NCBI RefSeq assembly: GCF_033568475.1
Contig: NW_027331842.1
Coordinates: 372,001-436,000 of the forward strand
Direction of reading: 5' to 3'
Length of the DNA: 64,000 nt
Source of the DNA: Henckelia pumila
Taxonomy: Eukaryota; Streptophyta; Magnoliopsida; Lamiales; Gesneriaceae
Shown here piece after piece: positions 22,541-33,755 of the stretch (its first letter is position 1; the number at the start of each line of letters is the position of its first letter). The position numbers were made by a program, and so were the translations under genes. The notes beneath the pieces are model-generated. The model was not told where the DNA came from, did no database searches, and worked only from the letters and a program-made list of their open reading frames with translations.

Positions 22541-24622
22541 GTATATATATATGTATGTATGTATGTTATTAATTGGTTACAGTGTACGACGATTAATGGT
22601 TAATTACCGGTCAATATAAGAGACAACGATCATATTTGCAACTCAAAACAAGAATAATTTGTGTATGAATCAAATCAAATCTTTAAAACATGTAATTAAT
22701 TTTGAAAAATTGTACAACTTTTATCCACATATGCTATACTATATTCAAAAAAAGCTGGGAGCAAATTCAGTGTAGCTCTATGTCCTATTATGTGACTAAA
22801 TATTTTCCTATGTCTTAAAATTATGAGAGACATGTAGTAATTAAATATCTATATATTAAATGTGATGGAGAATGTATCAACGTAATGTCAATTATGTCAG
22901 AATTAGCGTTCATGATTAGAACAAATCATTGGATGGATGTTTGAACAAGTAAGAATATCCATTACTGTTATGAAATAGCTAGTTAGGGAGTATTTACAGC
23001 CACTAAAAATAAGTGCTTACAAATTATTTTTTTATAAATTTGTTAAAAAAGAAACCATATCACTTAATTTTAAAGTTCGCAAACACTATCTTAGAATATG
23101 CATTATTGTATTTAATTTATACTTTCTATCTAAGAAGAAACTCTTTTCATTTAGCTTTCAAAATACTTATTTCTAAAAATAATAATTGGAGTGTTTGATC
23201 TTCTTAAAAACATTTTACTGTTAAAGTGTATTCATATATCTATGGTTCTCTTATCGATCTATACTATGTGCGTATGTACTAATTAAGGAAGATACTCCAT
23301 ATCAATAATAATTCATATTTTTTTAGCAATAATAATTTATATATATATATGGATTAGCACCATCTTAATTCTTAATTAGTGAAAAATGGATGAAAGATTA
23401 GAGTGTTAATCTCTGGACAAAACCCATAAACCTCGGAGTTATTAATGATAAATCTTGGATTAACGAGGTTCAGCCCCTTTTGTAGTTTCTTTAGGATCCT
23501 TGACCCCTTAAAGTTGAACTTTGGATGTCACATTCGGACGAATAATTTTATCAAAGTAATGGCACATTAATTCAAGGACAAAATACAATAAACAAATTAA
23601 CTCGGAAATCGCACTCTCACGTTTATGCATCGATCGTAAGAGTCACATGCTATATATGAATTTTTTTTATAAAAAAAAGTATATATTCATTATTATTATT
23701 TTCGCTTCTTTGATTTTTTTTCTTAATTATTATTATAATTAATTGAGTGCTGTGTTTATAATCCATATACGAGAATTAGATAGATAGACCTATTAAAATA
23801 AATACTTCTAATAATGATGATGATGATAATGATAATAAGAACCAATGAAATCTTAATTTAGTTATAATTTGGATGATGATTAAGAGGAGGAAAAGCAACG
23901 GGAGGATTAATTGATTAAAAAGAGACCATGCAAAAAAGGCTATTTCCGTACAGAAACAAATCCCAAATTCGGGTCCACTAGGGACCTCATCCGGAGGGTC
24001 CGAATTATTATCACTACTGAAATAACACAAAACACAAGACCCACACTCCCCCGGAAGCACTGGACAACTTTGTTCTTTGATATGAAATCATGAATGAATT
24101 TTTGGTGCGAATCATAATTATGTTTTCAATTGTTTATTATAAAAAAATTATGGTACAACAAATAAATTTGGAAAAAAAATCTATATATTTTATTTGAGTT
24201 TTGACATCTGATAAAAATTTTATGTGTTTCACTCTCTAAACATAAATAGAATTACATGATATCTTCGTCAAAATTATTATAAATCTTTGAAATGCAGCGA
24301 TCATATTCACATGATATATATGCTCGATCGAACCAAAGCTCAATCATATTAGTAGTGCATTTGGGTTGGATTACATGATGCTCGAGTCGATGTGATCGAG
24401 TATTGCTCAATTAGACAAGATGGTGAAAGATAAATTCTACATAAAATTTTCAAATAGAATGTCAGATAAGAAAATTAATAAATTCAAATACAACATCGAC
24501 GTCCAAATCGATTATCGATGTGATCAAGCATTATCAGATACCTCGGTGCTAGATGAGTCGTAATTCGTATAAGATGCTTATCTATATATTTGATATATTA
24601 GATTAGATAGATATATGTATAT
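22110..24622. other. Gene-poor AT-rich DNA
   Basis: Contains a (TA)n/(TATG)n microsatellite at about 22505-22565. It has no supported gene. A 94-codon open frame on the minus strand (23776-24060) has odd cysteine content at its start, then turns into AT-driven hydrophobic residues. It is not called. Confidence 0.45.
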
Positions 24623-24782
24623 AGAGTTTTGCTATGCTGTCTATCTCCCGTGTCCACCTCAATGCCCACTTATGAGGTGGCAATCATCCAATGGATGAGA
24701 TGAATTATATACAAATGGTTCATCCAATGGATGATTGTCACCTCATAGGTGGGCATGGAGGTAGACAACATAGCAAAACTCT
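24623..24782. mobile_element. Palindromic MITE, subfamily I, in a (TA)n tract (copy 3)
   Basis: 160-bp fold-back with ends AGAGTTTTGCTATGCTGTCT and (complement) AGAGTTTTGCTATGTTGTCT. The arms include CCTATGAGGTG and ATCCAATGGATGA. TATA flanks lie on both sides. Unlike the other two subfamily I copies, it has no subfamily II partner. Confidence 0.8.
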
Positions 24783-26379
24783 ATATATATATCCTATAAA
24801 TACTAATTGATTTATTTATTATAAAATGAAAGAAGTCGAAGTTGCACTATCTCTACTATTTGATATAATCTGTATAATCTCTAACCTAAAAATTATTTGA
24901 ACAATTTATCGATTTTTTTTCACACTATATATTTATTTCTTATATTTCCCAATTTTTATAACTTACATAGTTTATATTTATTATGTTATAATGCATCGCG
25001 TGTACTTCGATCATTAGTGTATTTTTAAAACTTAATTAATTATAGAACACAAATTAAATAAGATATATTAGGAAAAATAATCGAAAAATATTAATAAATA
25101 TGGAAATCAGTCTATGTGTATATTTAATATATATAAAAAAGGAAATAAAACTTATATGATTGAGATGGAGAAAATGCATGGTTATAAATTTATTTTATAA
25201 ATGATAAAAAAATCATGAAATTATAAAATATTTCCACATGTGAAAAAAGTCGTATATTTAATCCCTGTACGTAATGCATTCCACGATTTTATGACAATTG
25301 TGTAAGAATTAATGGACTCAATAATTAGACTATTCGCTCACACGTTAGCGACTTTTAATTAAAGGTCAGCTTACAATGCTTTTCTTATTTAATTCTATTA
25401 AATTTGTGCTTTAGGAAATTAATGAAGTGCAAAAATATTCAATTTGAGCACGACGTTATCGTATGTGCAAGTTGACACACAAAATTAGAGCATGACGTGT
25501 GACGATTATTTCAAATTTTTTTAATGTTGGACCTGGATCCAGATGAATATAGTATTAAATATTGAGAAAATTATAACTTATAACAAATAATATTGCTTAA
25601 TCTACCCTTTCAAATTTGGGGATATTATAATTTATAACAAATAACCTTGGTTAAATTATATATATATATATATATGAAAATTTAAAAAGCTAGTGACGTA
25701 CATTTTAAACCAGATATGATTCTTAAGTGTAGGACCATATATTTTTAATCAGATGAAGTTTGTTTTTGGGAATTAGTGTTTGGCGAGAATTATCACCTTT
25801 TTAAAAATGTCTATCAATTTTGCATTAACCACAAGGTATCAAATTTATTTTTTTATATATATAAAAAAAACGAAAATTTTTTGGCCAGGAGTTTGAAATA
25901 TAACATTTTCAATTTTTAACCTTTCGTTTTAGCTTAATTTCATTTGTTATTCTCAACACGTTTAAAGCCTTAAAGGTCATTTAAATTTTTTTTTTATATA
26001 GAAACATGTCTCAAATCAAAATTAATTTTCAAAGATCAATATCATTTCGAGTTTATGATATTTTATTCCAAAGCAGTCAAATTAAATTAAATCTTGAGGT
26101 ATCGTGAAAATTACAATTGAATCAATATATTTAAAATCAGTTGATACCATATAATTTTTAAATATTTATAAAAAAAATATAAAATTTAATTAAATACTAG
26201 CTAGTTCATTTATATTTTGAGCCAAAATACACGATGACTAAGAGAAACAACTTTTGACTCAAAAAGAGGAAAGTAAAAAAAAGAGAAACATCTTTTAAAC
26301 TTAATAAATCAATGTAACAATTGCGCAAATAATCTGTATTTTTCCTATGCGTTTACTCTAAATGATGATATTAAACAAG
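24783..26379. other. AT-rich intergenic DNA
   Basis: No gene or element recognised. Short (TA)n at about 25657-25674. Confidence 0.5.
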
Positions 26380-26960
26380 AATAGATTAAAATATGATTAT
26401 TAAGATAATTTGATAGGATATAGAGTTGTTATGAATAAATAATAATATGTTTAGTTGGATGAATTAAATTTTTTTTCACTCTCTCACCTTGTAAATTAAG
26501 ATTTATAATCCCATGAAAAATTTAGGACTAAAAATCATCCGTGAATCCTATCATTAACGGGCCGAAAGATTTATACTCATTTCAATTTTGCAAGTAAACA
26601 TATATATGATTAGTCGGTATTAATTATGCAATCCTTCATTTATCAGTTTTACAAGGGATTTATGAGATTATGTAAGGATATATTAAAATGTGATTATTAA
26701 TATAATTTGATAGGATATGAAGTAGTTATGTAAAAATAATAATATGTTTATTTTTATAGATTAAATTTGAAATTGATTTTTTTTCTTCTCTTTTCACGAT
26801 GTACATATTTATAATCCCTTCTAAAATTTAAGATTATGAATTATTTGTAAATATCATTATTAACGGGCTTAAAGATTTATAATGATTTTTAATTTTGTAA
26901 TTAAACATATAATTAGTCGGTATTAATTATGTTATCCCTCACTTATCAAGACAAGTAAAT
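26380..26960 (+). repeat. Tandem duplication of a unit of about 297 bp
   Basis: TTGATAGGATAT at 26410 recurs at 26707. Several other marks recur in the same order at the same spacing: AATAATATGTTTA, ATTAACGGGC, AAAGATTTATA and ATTAGTCGGTATTAATTATG. The two units are clearly diverged, so the duplication is not recent. No coding content. Confidence 0.75.
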
Positions 26961-27049
26961 ACAGTCTTAAGATAAAAGCTTAAAAGGATTTATGAACAAC
27001 CACTTTTCATTTGTAGTGTAGTAATAAAAATCTCTCAATATATATGTAG

Positions 27050-28473
27050 AGTTATTTGCATCAAATACCCATGTGAAAATATTGAAAATGCACATTTCTC
27101 GCTCGTGAAATTTTAATCGCATCTTCAACCTTGACTTTTATAAAATTAGCACACGCGCTCCTTCATATGAGCGATTGTTGCACACGCGCCCCTCATGCGA
27201 CTGAGTCAATATTTTGATTTTTTTGGCACCAAATACCTCTGTGAAATATTAAAATTACATATTTGACCCATTGAGAGTATAATTTTTAAATGTATTCAAC
27301 TCATAAGATCCAATTATAAAATATTTATCAAACATTTACATTTTATGAATTTTTATTTTTATTTTAAATTTAATATTATTAATTAATTTATTTCTAAAAA
27401 AATATTATTATTTTATCTTGATATCATTATTTTATTAAATCACTTCGTGTTTTCAATTTCTCCATTAAATTATTTCTAAAAAAATATTATTACTTTATCT
27501 TGATATCATTATTTTATTAAATCATTACGTGTTTTCAATTTCTCCATTAAACATACATTCTTAAACAAGGATTTAAATATCTAAACCTTCCAAAAAATTT
27601 AACCAATATGATAAGCTCATGCATATTACTTTTTCAATTTAAAACTATATATGTTTGAACTAAAATATAAATTTTTCGAAAATATGTATTGCAAAATTTG
27701 CAGTAAATAATAAAAAAGGTAAAGTGGTTATATAATGATAAAATTTACTTTTAAAAAATATTTTTTATAAATAATACTAAGATAAAATAACTAATATTTT
27801 TCATAGTTATTTAATTAAAAATATTATTTTATTAAATTAAATATAGAATTGATAGTAAATTTTATCTTTATACAATCTTTTTATTTTTTTATTATTTATT
27901 ATAAATTGTGCAATGCATTTTTTTAAAAATTTAAATTTTGGTTCAATACTATATATTCCTAAATCAAAAAAGTAATATGCTTGAACATATCATTTTAATT
28001 AGTTTAATATTTTGGTGCTTTTACGTATTTAAATCCTTGTTTATGAATGCATATTTAATGGAAAAGTTGGAAACACGAAGTAAGTTTAATAAAATAATGA
28101 TATCAAGATAAATTTTTTAGAAACAAATTAATTAATAATAATAAATTTAAAATGAAAATAAAAATAAAAATAAATAAAATGTAAATGTTTAATAAATATT
28201 TTATAATTGGATCTTATAGATTGAAAAGATTTAAAAATTATATTCTCAAGGGGTCAAATATGCAATTTTAATATTTCACAGGGGTATTTGATGAAAAAAA
28301 TCAAAATATTTGTCCAGTCGCGTGAGGGGCGCGTGTGCAACAATCGCTCATATAAATTAATAAAGGGGCACGTCTGCTAATTTTATAAAAGGTCAGGGTT
28401 GAAGATGTCTATTAAAATTTCATTAAAAAAAAAGTGTGTATTTTCAATATTTCACAGGGATCTTTGATGCAAA

Positions 28474-28478
<5 letters not shown>
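27050..28478. mobile_element. Complete large fold-back DNA element (copy B)
   Basis: About 1.43 kb, with arms of roughly 600 bp that are inverted copies of each other. The left end AGTTATTTGCATCAAATACC matches the complement of the right end AAATAACT. Further in, both arms hold the block GCACACGCGCCCCTCATGCGAC or its complement (near 27190 and 28320), and TTAAATATCTAAA near 27570 is mirrored near 28030. The left arm has an internal tandem duplication of about 60 bp at 27425-27545. A (TA)n tract lies at the right end, so the target duplication cannot be read. It is non-coding. Copy A at the window start is the same family. Confidence 0.75.
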
Positions 28479-28511
<33 letters not shown>

Positions 28512-28515
<4 letters not shown>

Positions 28516-30039
28516 GTCTGAGTTCGATTTCAAGTGATACATAGCGGAGAAAACCCATTATCATGTATTTAAAAAAGTTTCTATGAGCCTCACATGAAGG
28601 ATTTGTGATTATGGCGAGAAAGCCAGAAACATGAGGAAAGGAATATAGCTTAGTTGTTAGCATCATTAATTAATATTAAGTTGCAATACAAATTGGTTTT
28701 GTTAACATCTTATCATCACTTTTCATTCAATTATTATTATTTTAATAGTGCTTCAAAATTTGCTCTAGGAGATTCCTTAAATCATGTGCTTAATTCATCG
28801 TCTTATCAACAACGAAAGAGTAACTTTTTTTCTCACAATTATGCAAAATCAAAAGTTGACTTGTTTAATAAAATAAAAACTTAATATGATAGATATATAT
28901 ATATATAGATCCTTGGTGAATTTTTAAATTAACCCTCATTAAATTAGGAAAAAATATAGTACGGATTAATATTCATCATGCACTTCGAAGGACTAACATG
29001 ATGATATTTAATTTAAATAGTTTTTAGACATAAATATTTCTAAAAAATATTTAGTGATTTTTTTTTTTAAAAAATGTTTTTAAAATCGAAAGACACAACC
29101 AAAGTCACACACATACACAATATCCCACGATACCAATTACCAACGTTATCCATGTTATGAAAATTAGTTTGTTTGCATCGCACAAAATATAATATTATAT
29201 AAAATTGTCATGAATACAGCTCTAAAACAATGTCGTTTGCCGAAACTTTGCCGACGTTGTAGTCACTTGTGGCCAATTATTGAGTTAACAATAAATAATT
29301 TTTTTCCCAGTCACTATATATAGATACTAAGATATATATGCATTATGCATATAAAAGTGAAATTAAAATGCATCACACACAAACACGAAATCAGTACCCT
29401 TGAATTCATTCATTCAATTCAATGAATCAATACCATGAAATTCAGCGCTACATCAACAAAAATAGCATGGATCATATTCATATACACACGTAATTTATTT
29501 TGTAATCTTGATATTTTATATACGTATAAAAATATTATATCGGGTACTTGAACTGCATCTAGCAATTGAAATATTTCTTATTTATGCAGTATTTGATAAT
29601 AATTTTGAAGCTTTTTTTTTTCTTTTTTCTTTACAAAATTGTCAGATACCACTTTAACTTCTTTGATAGTACCATGCAGTTAGCTTATATAGTACTCAGT
29701 TGAACAGATTCTGGATAGTGTAAACCTAGCTCGGGGCAGAAACAAACCTGGGCACATAAAAAACTGGATCGGCTAAATTCATTCAGCCTAAAAATTAATT
29801 TATGTTAAAGTTCAATGCCCATGATTATTTTGGAGTTTCTTCAAAACATCTAACAGGCGGATACATACTGCATTAAATTGCTTGCAACAACAAGAGGACT
29901 GAGTGAATCATTCAATATGGAACAATGAACATCAACACCACCTACCCTAAATACCCTTTGTGCAATTATTATAATAACGATAAATAATTAACACTCTTCA
30001 TACCTTCAAAAGAGTTGACCCCGAAAAACACTCAATTCC
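28512..30039. other. Intergenic DNA
   Basis: No gene firmly supported. A TATA-like CTATATATAG at 29314 precedes a short hydrophobic frame at 29435 (MKFSATSTKIAWIIFIYT), interrupted at once by a donor-like GTAATT. This could be a small-peptide gene start, but no following exon was found. Confidence 0.4.
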
Positions 30040-30260
30040 ACATGAGTCAGAGGCTCATTGACTCATGCAGGGTTAAATCGAGAGATGTGCACGAGCGACA
30101 TAGACCTAAAAGAGGGAGCAACATGACCAACCCCAGAGCATACCTCTACAATATTTCAGTAGGAAATATGCTCCACACGAGTATCAAACCCGCAACGCTG
30201 TAGAATTTTTTTCCACGTCACCTCAGGTCTTAACAACTTGTCTATGCCCATGTGGGCCTT
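30040..30260 (-). mobile_element. Possible tRNA-derived SINE
   Basis: On the minus strand an A-box-like AAGTTGTTAAGACCTGAGG (30239-30221) is followed about 30 bases later by a B-box-like GGGTTTGATACTCG (30191-30178), the order and spacing of a tRNA-type pol III promoter. A unique-looking body follows to about 30040. The 3' tail and target duplication are not clear, and no second copy is in the window, so the call is tentative. Confidence 0.35.
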
Positions 30261-30976
30261 TCCATGCCTTTATATATACTAGCCGCAACACACACTTTCA
30301 TATATATAACATTATATATAAATATTATGTAATGTGTGTATATAATATAAATTTATCTTTTTTAAAGTACTTGATTTAATTTTTTTTTTTCAAGTTGATA
30401 ATTTTGTGAGGTTTTTTTTTTTAAAAAAAAATTTAAAAGTAAGCGAACCATTAAGGTGGTGCTCTTTTATATATATTAAAAACCCATTTATTTTTGTAAA
30501 TAACAAAAAATAACCTCCTTAAATTATAAATCTTCTAATATAATCTCGAAGGTTTTTTTTAAAAATAATTGCTTGATCCAAATAAATATCCATTTGCAAA
30601 AAGTATTAGTTTATAAACACGTAACATGTGTGTAAGATATATAAGTAATTTATATAATTCATAGTCAATATGTTGAACTATTTTATAGTAGAGCTGTCAG
30701 CAACAGGAATGCATTGATGCAAATGACCTTTTTATTAATAATTAAACTAAAAGGCAAAGAGAGAACCTTTACAAATTATATTATTCCCAACTTCTCTCAT
30801 GTCTTTCTCTGTTTCCGAAGGAGAATTGAGGGAGTTGGGTATGGCATATGTTTATATATATATTTTTAATTAAGGGCAAATAATATTTTTATTTTCTAGA
30901 AGAATCAAATATATCTATTTTTATGCTATTATTATCTCTTAAAATTAAACGCTTAATTTATATCTCACGATTTTCA

Positions 30977-31029
<53 letters not shown>

Positions 31030-31744
31030 TCAATTTTCTTATCTTTATAATATTATATTGTATTATCAAGACACAATACGACATCGACATTTTTTCTGAA
31101 TCTAATGACAATAAAAACCATCTACTCCCGAAAACCATAACCAATCACACGATTCTCCAATTTATTTCGTAGAAATATCATAAAAATCTATAATTTAGTT
31201 CCTTCAATATATATTTTGTAACTTCGGTCACTACATCAAATTTTTTAGTCCATTATTAATTAATTAATAATGCTCGAACACACAAGCATATATTCGTCCT
31301 CGTTGATTTGGACAAAACTCAATTATATCGATTAATATATCAAGGACACCAAATTGTAAATTAATTCTTATTTCTATTTTTATGTTCGTTATTCTAAAAT
31401 TGTTCATTTTAGTTGCCTCCATAAACCCCACAAAATCATAGCAAACTTTCCAACTTCCATAGTCGTAATATCCTAATAAATTATATTTTTATCTTTTATC
31501 TATATTTATGAATTTTAAAATAATTATACACCATAAAATTAAAAAAATTATTTCAAAATAATAAAAAAATATCTTTTATCTGATTTTTTCCATGTTATTA
31601 TTTTAAATTGCAAAATTACCCGTTAACTTTTACAATTTCATTTTATCAATATTTCAAATTGAAGCATCACGTATCATTAATTTTTACGATTAAGAATTGT
31701 GAATACGCATCAAATTAAATAATTATTTAATTATTTAATTCTTA
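30261..31744. other. Intergenic AT-rich DNA
   Basis: Holds an (ATT)n microsatellite of about 50 bp at 30977-31026. No gene recognised. Confidence 0.5.
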
Positions 31745-32145
31745 AAAAATACAATAAGACACGGTTATGTTCACCATATTACTAATATATGTATAACTCA
31801 TCCCATCTCATCCCACGTTCTTCTTATCATATTATTTATCTATATATTAATTATTTATTTTACATCAATCAAATTATTAATTATTTATCTTACATCAATT
31901 AAATAATTGAATTTAAATTATTATATTACCTCGTATAAATAATATAATTGTTATTTTATTTATTGTTAAAAAGATTAAAATAGTCATTTAACATTTTTAT
32001 ATAAAATTTAATCAATCAAATCAAATAAACTATAATTTATCAATCAAATTCAATACTATTTTAACTATCATTTTAAATTTATTTTTTATTATATTATATT
32101 ACTTATTTATGTATTACTTATATCATTAATCAAACTAAACGATGC
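31745..32145 (-). repeat. Dispersed AT-rich repeat, copy 2
   Basis: Reverse-complement match to 13360-13640, but longer at its AAGCATCGTTTAGTTTGATT end (near 32145). It was probably the fuller member of the same old MITE family. No reading frame. Confidence 0.55.
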
Positions 32146-33755
32146 TTAAGCCCTAAATAAACACGCGTTATATATTAGTTAGTACTATTTAGCGCTGGGC
32201 GTTGCCACACGCGCCGTCATATCGTAACCTCATACATGGCGGGGAAGAAAACCCGGAAAAAAGGTCACCCTCTCTCTCTCACACACTACAGAGTCGCAGA
32301 AACACACACTTCACCCCCATACTTTGTGTTGATTATTAATAGATAGAATCATTTCATGTATAGATATGTGTGTAAGTACGTATGTACACACACCAATATA
32401 TAAATATACACACAAAAACAATATTTTAAAAGTCGCCCCATTTTCACCATCAATGCATACCATGAATATAACCAAGAAAATTTACACACAGTAAACACGT
32501 AATGTGTGTGTGTTTGAGAGAGAGGTACAGTGTGGAACAGTGAATAAGCAAATATAGAAGAAGGGTAAGCAACCACTTTCTTGCAATATTTTTCACCTCA
32601 AATGCACATGGATTCTTGAATTTCTTACTATTATCTCTTTCTGTCACACACAAAGTTTCCATTTTTTGTTTGGGGTTTTTCGTTTTTCTTTATTTTCAAC
32701 GGCACATGCAATCCTCTGAGTCCTCTTACCAATATACATTTTTCTATTCGCTCAAAAAAAAAAAAAAAAAAAAACTTGGCCCATTAGTATATATTTTTTC
32801 TCTGTCTCAGCACCCCATAGAGATTCTTTCAGATCTACAGTGAAAAGTTTTGGGACATCAATGAACTTAAGCTTGCGTTCTTCTTCAATTAGAGAAGTGA
32901 ATATCATATAGTTCTTGGAATCATCAAAGGTCAGCTTTTCAGGTCAGTTTGATTTGTTTTTTTTTGCATGGGCTTGTGCGTTTTAATCTTTACTCTGATT
33001 GGCAATGCGTGTTTTTCTCCATTATCATATCTTTGCTGTGTGGTATTAGAGAAGATCGTTGAATCTGAGTTAACCAACATCTGATTTCAAGTTTGATGTA
33101 TTTTCATTTTCGTTCCCTGCGAAAAGAGCTGATGTTTTATTGAACTTAGAGCATGTTTTGTTTTATTTTCTGGAATCAAAGTCAACTATGAACGGGGATG
33201 AATCAGAAAGAAATAAACAACCTTGATTAATAGTTCTGTTCATTCCATTTGATTCTAATGGAAGTCAAACCTTTTTCTTGAAAAATCAATTTCATTCTCT
33301 TCATTTTTGGTATAGAAGTTCATAGCTTATGTATTTGAAAATTTGTGATCGAACTTTTGTTGGGAGAAGGTTGTGGATTTTGACCAAACATCACAATTCT
33401 TTTTCTACATCGTTTCACGGGTGGATTTTGTTCAAAGGCATTGGAAAATCTTGATTCTTGATTGATTTATCGAATATTTTTTTCCTCATTTCTGCTCTAT
33501 TAATCGAAAAGGGACGGCCTTTTTCCATTGTTGATGTTCTAGTCTAGTTTATACTTTTATTTTCCTATCCAACTTTAATCTGAACCGACAGAAATGGATT
33601 TTTTCCCGATGTTTAGGCAAAAGCGTCACACGGTGGCAAGAATCAAGCCTTAATGAGATGTAGTGATTGAGTTAGTCTGAATGGTTTCATTGAATTCATA
33701 GTGAGAATCGATAGTGGAAAAGTCGTCCCTTAGATTTAGTAAGCTGAACTTGAAA
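32146..33755. other. Promoter and 5' leader region of AHK5
   Basis: Contains a CT/CA-rich stretch at 32265-32315, pyrimidine-rich leader-like DNA at 32600-32850, and T-rich DNA that looks like one or more 5'UTR introns up to about 33650. The exact transcript start and leader introns cannot be fixed from sequence. Confidence 0.4.

Noticed and set aside
22490-22570. TATATG/TATG repeats as a possible origin or satellite
   Set aside because: A simple microsatellite of about 60 bp with no larger array.
23776-24060. 94-codon minus-strand frame beginning with Cys-rich residues
   Set aside because: Only the first third looks protein-like. The rest is AT-driven hydrophobic residues, and no family or promoter was recognised.
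28510-28665. Sequences like tRNA boxes (GAGTTCGATTTCAA, TAGCTTAGTTGTTAGCAT)
   Set aside because: On the + strand the B-like box comes before the A-like box, and no cloverleaf can be formed, so no tRNA or SINE is called.
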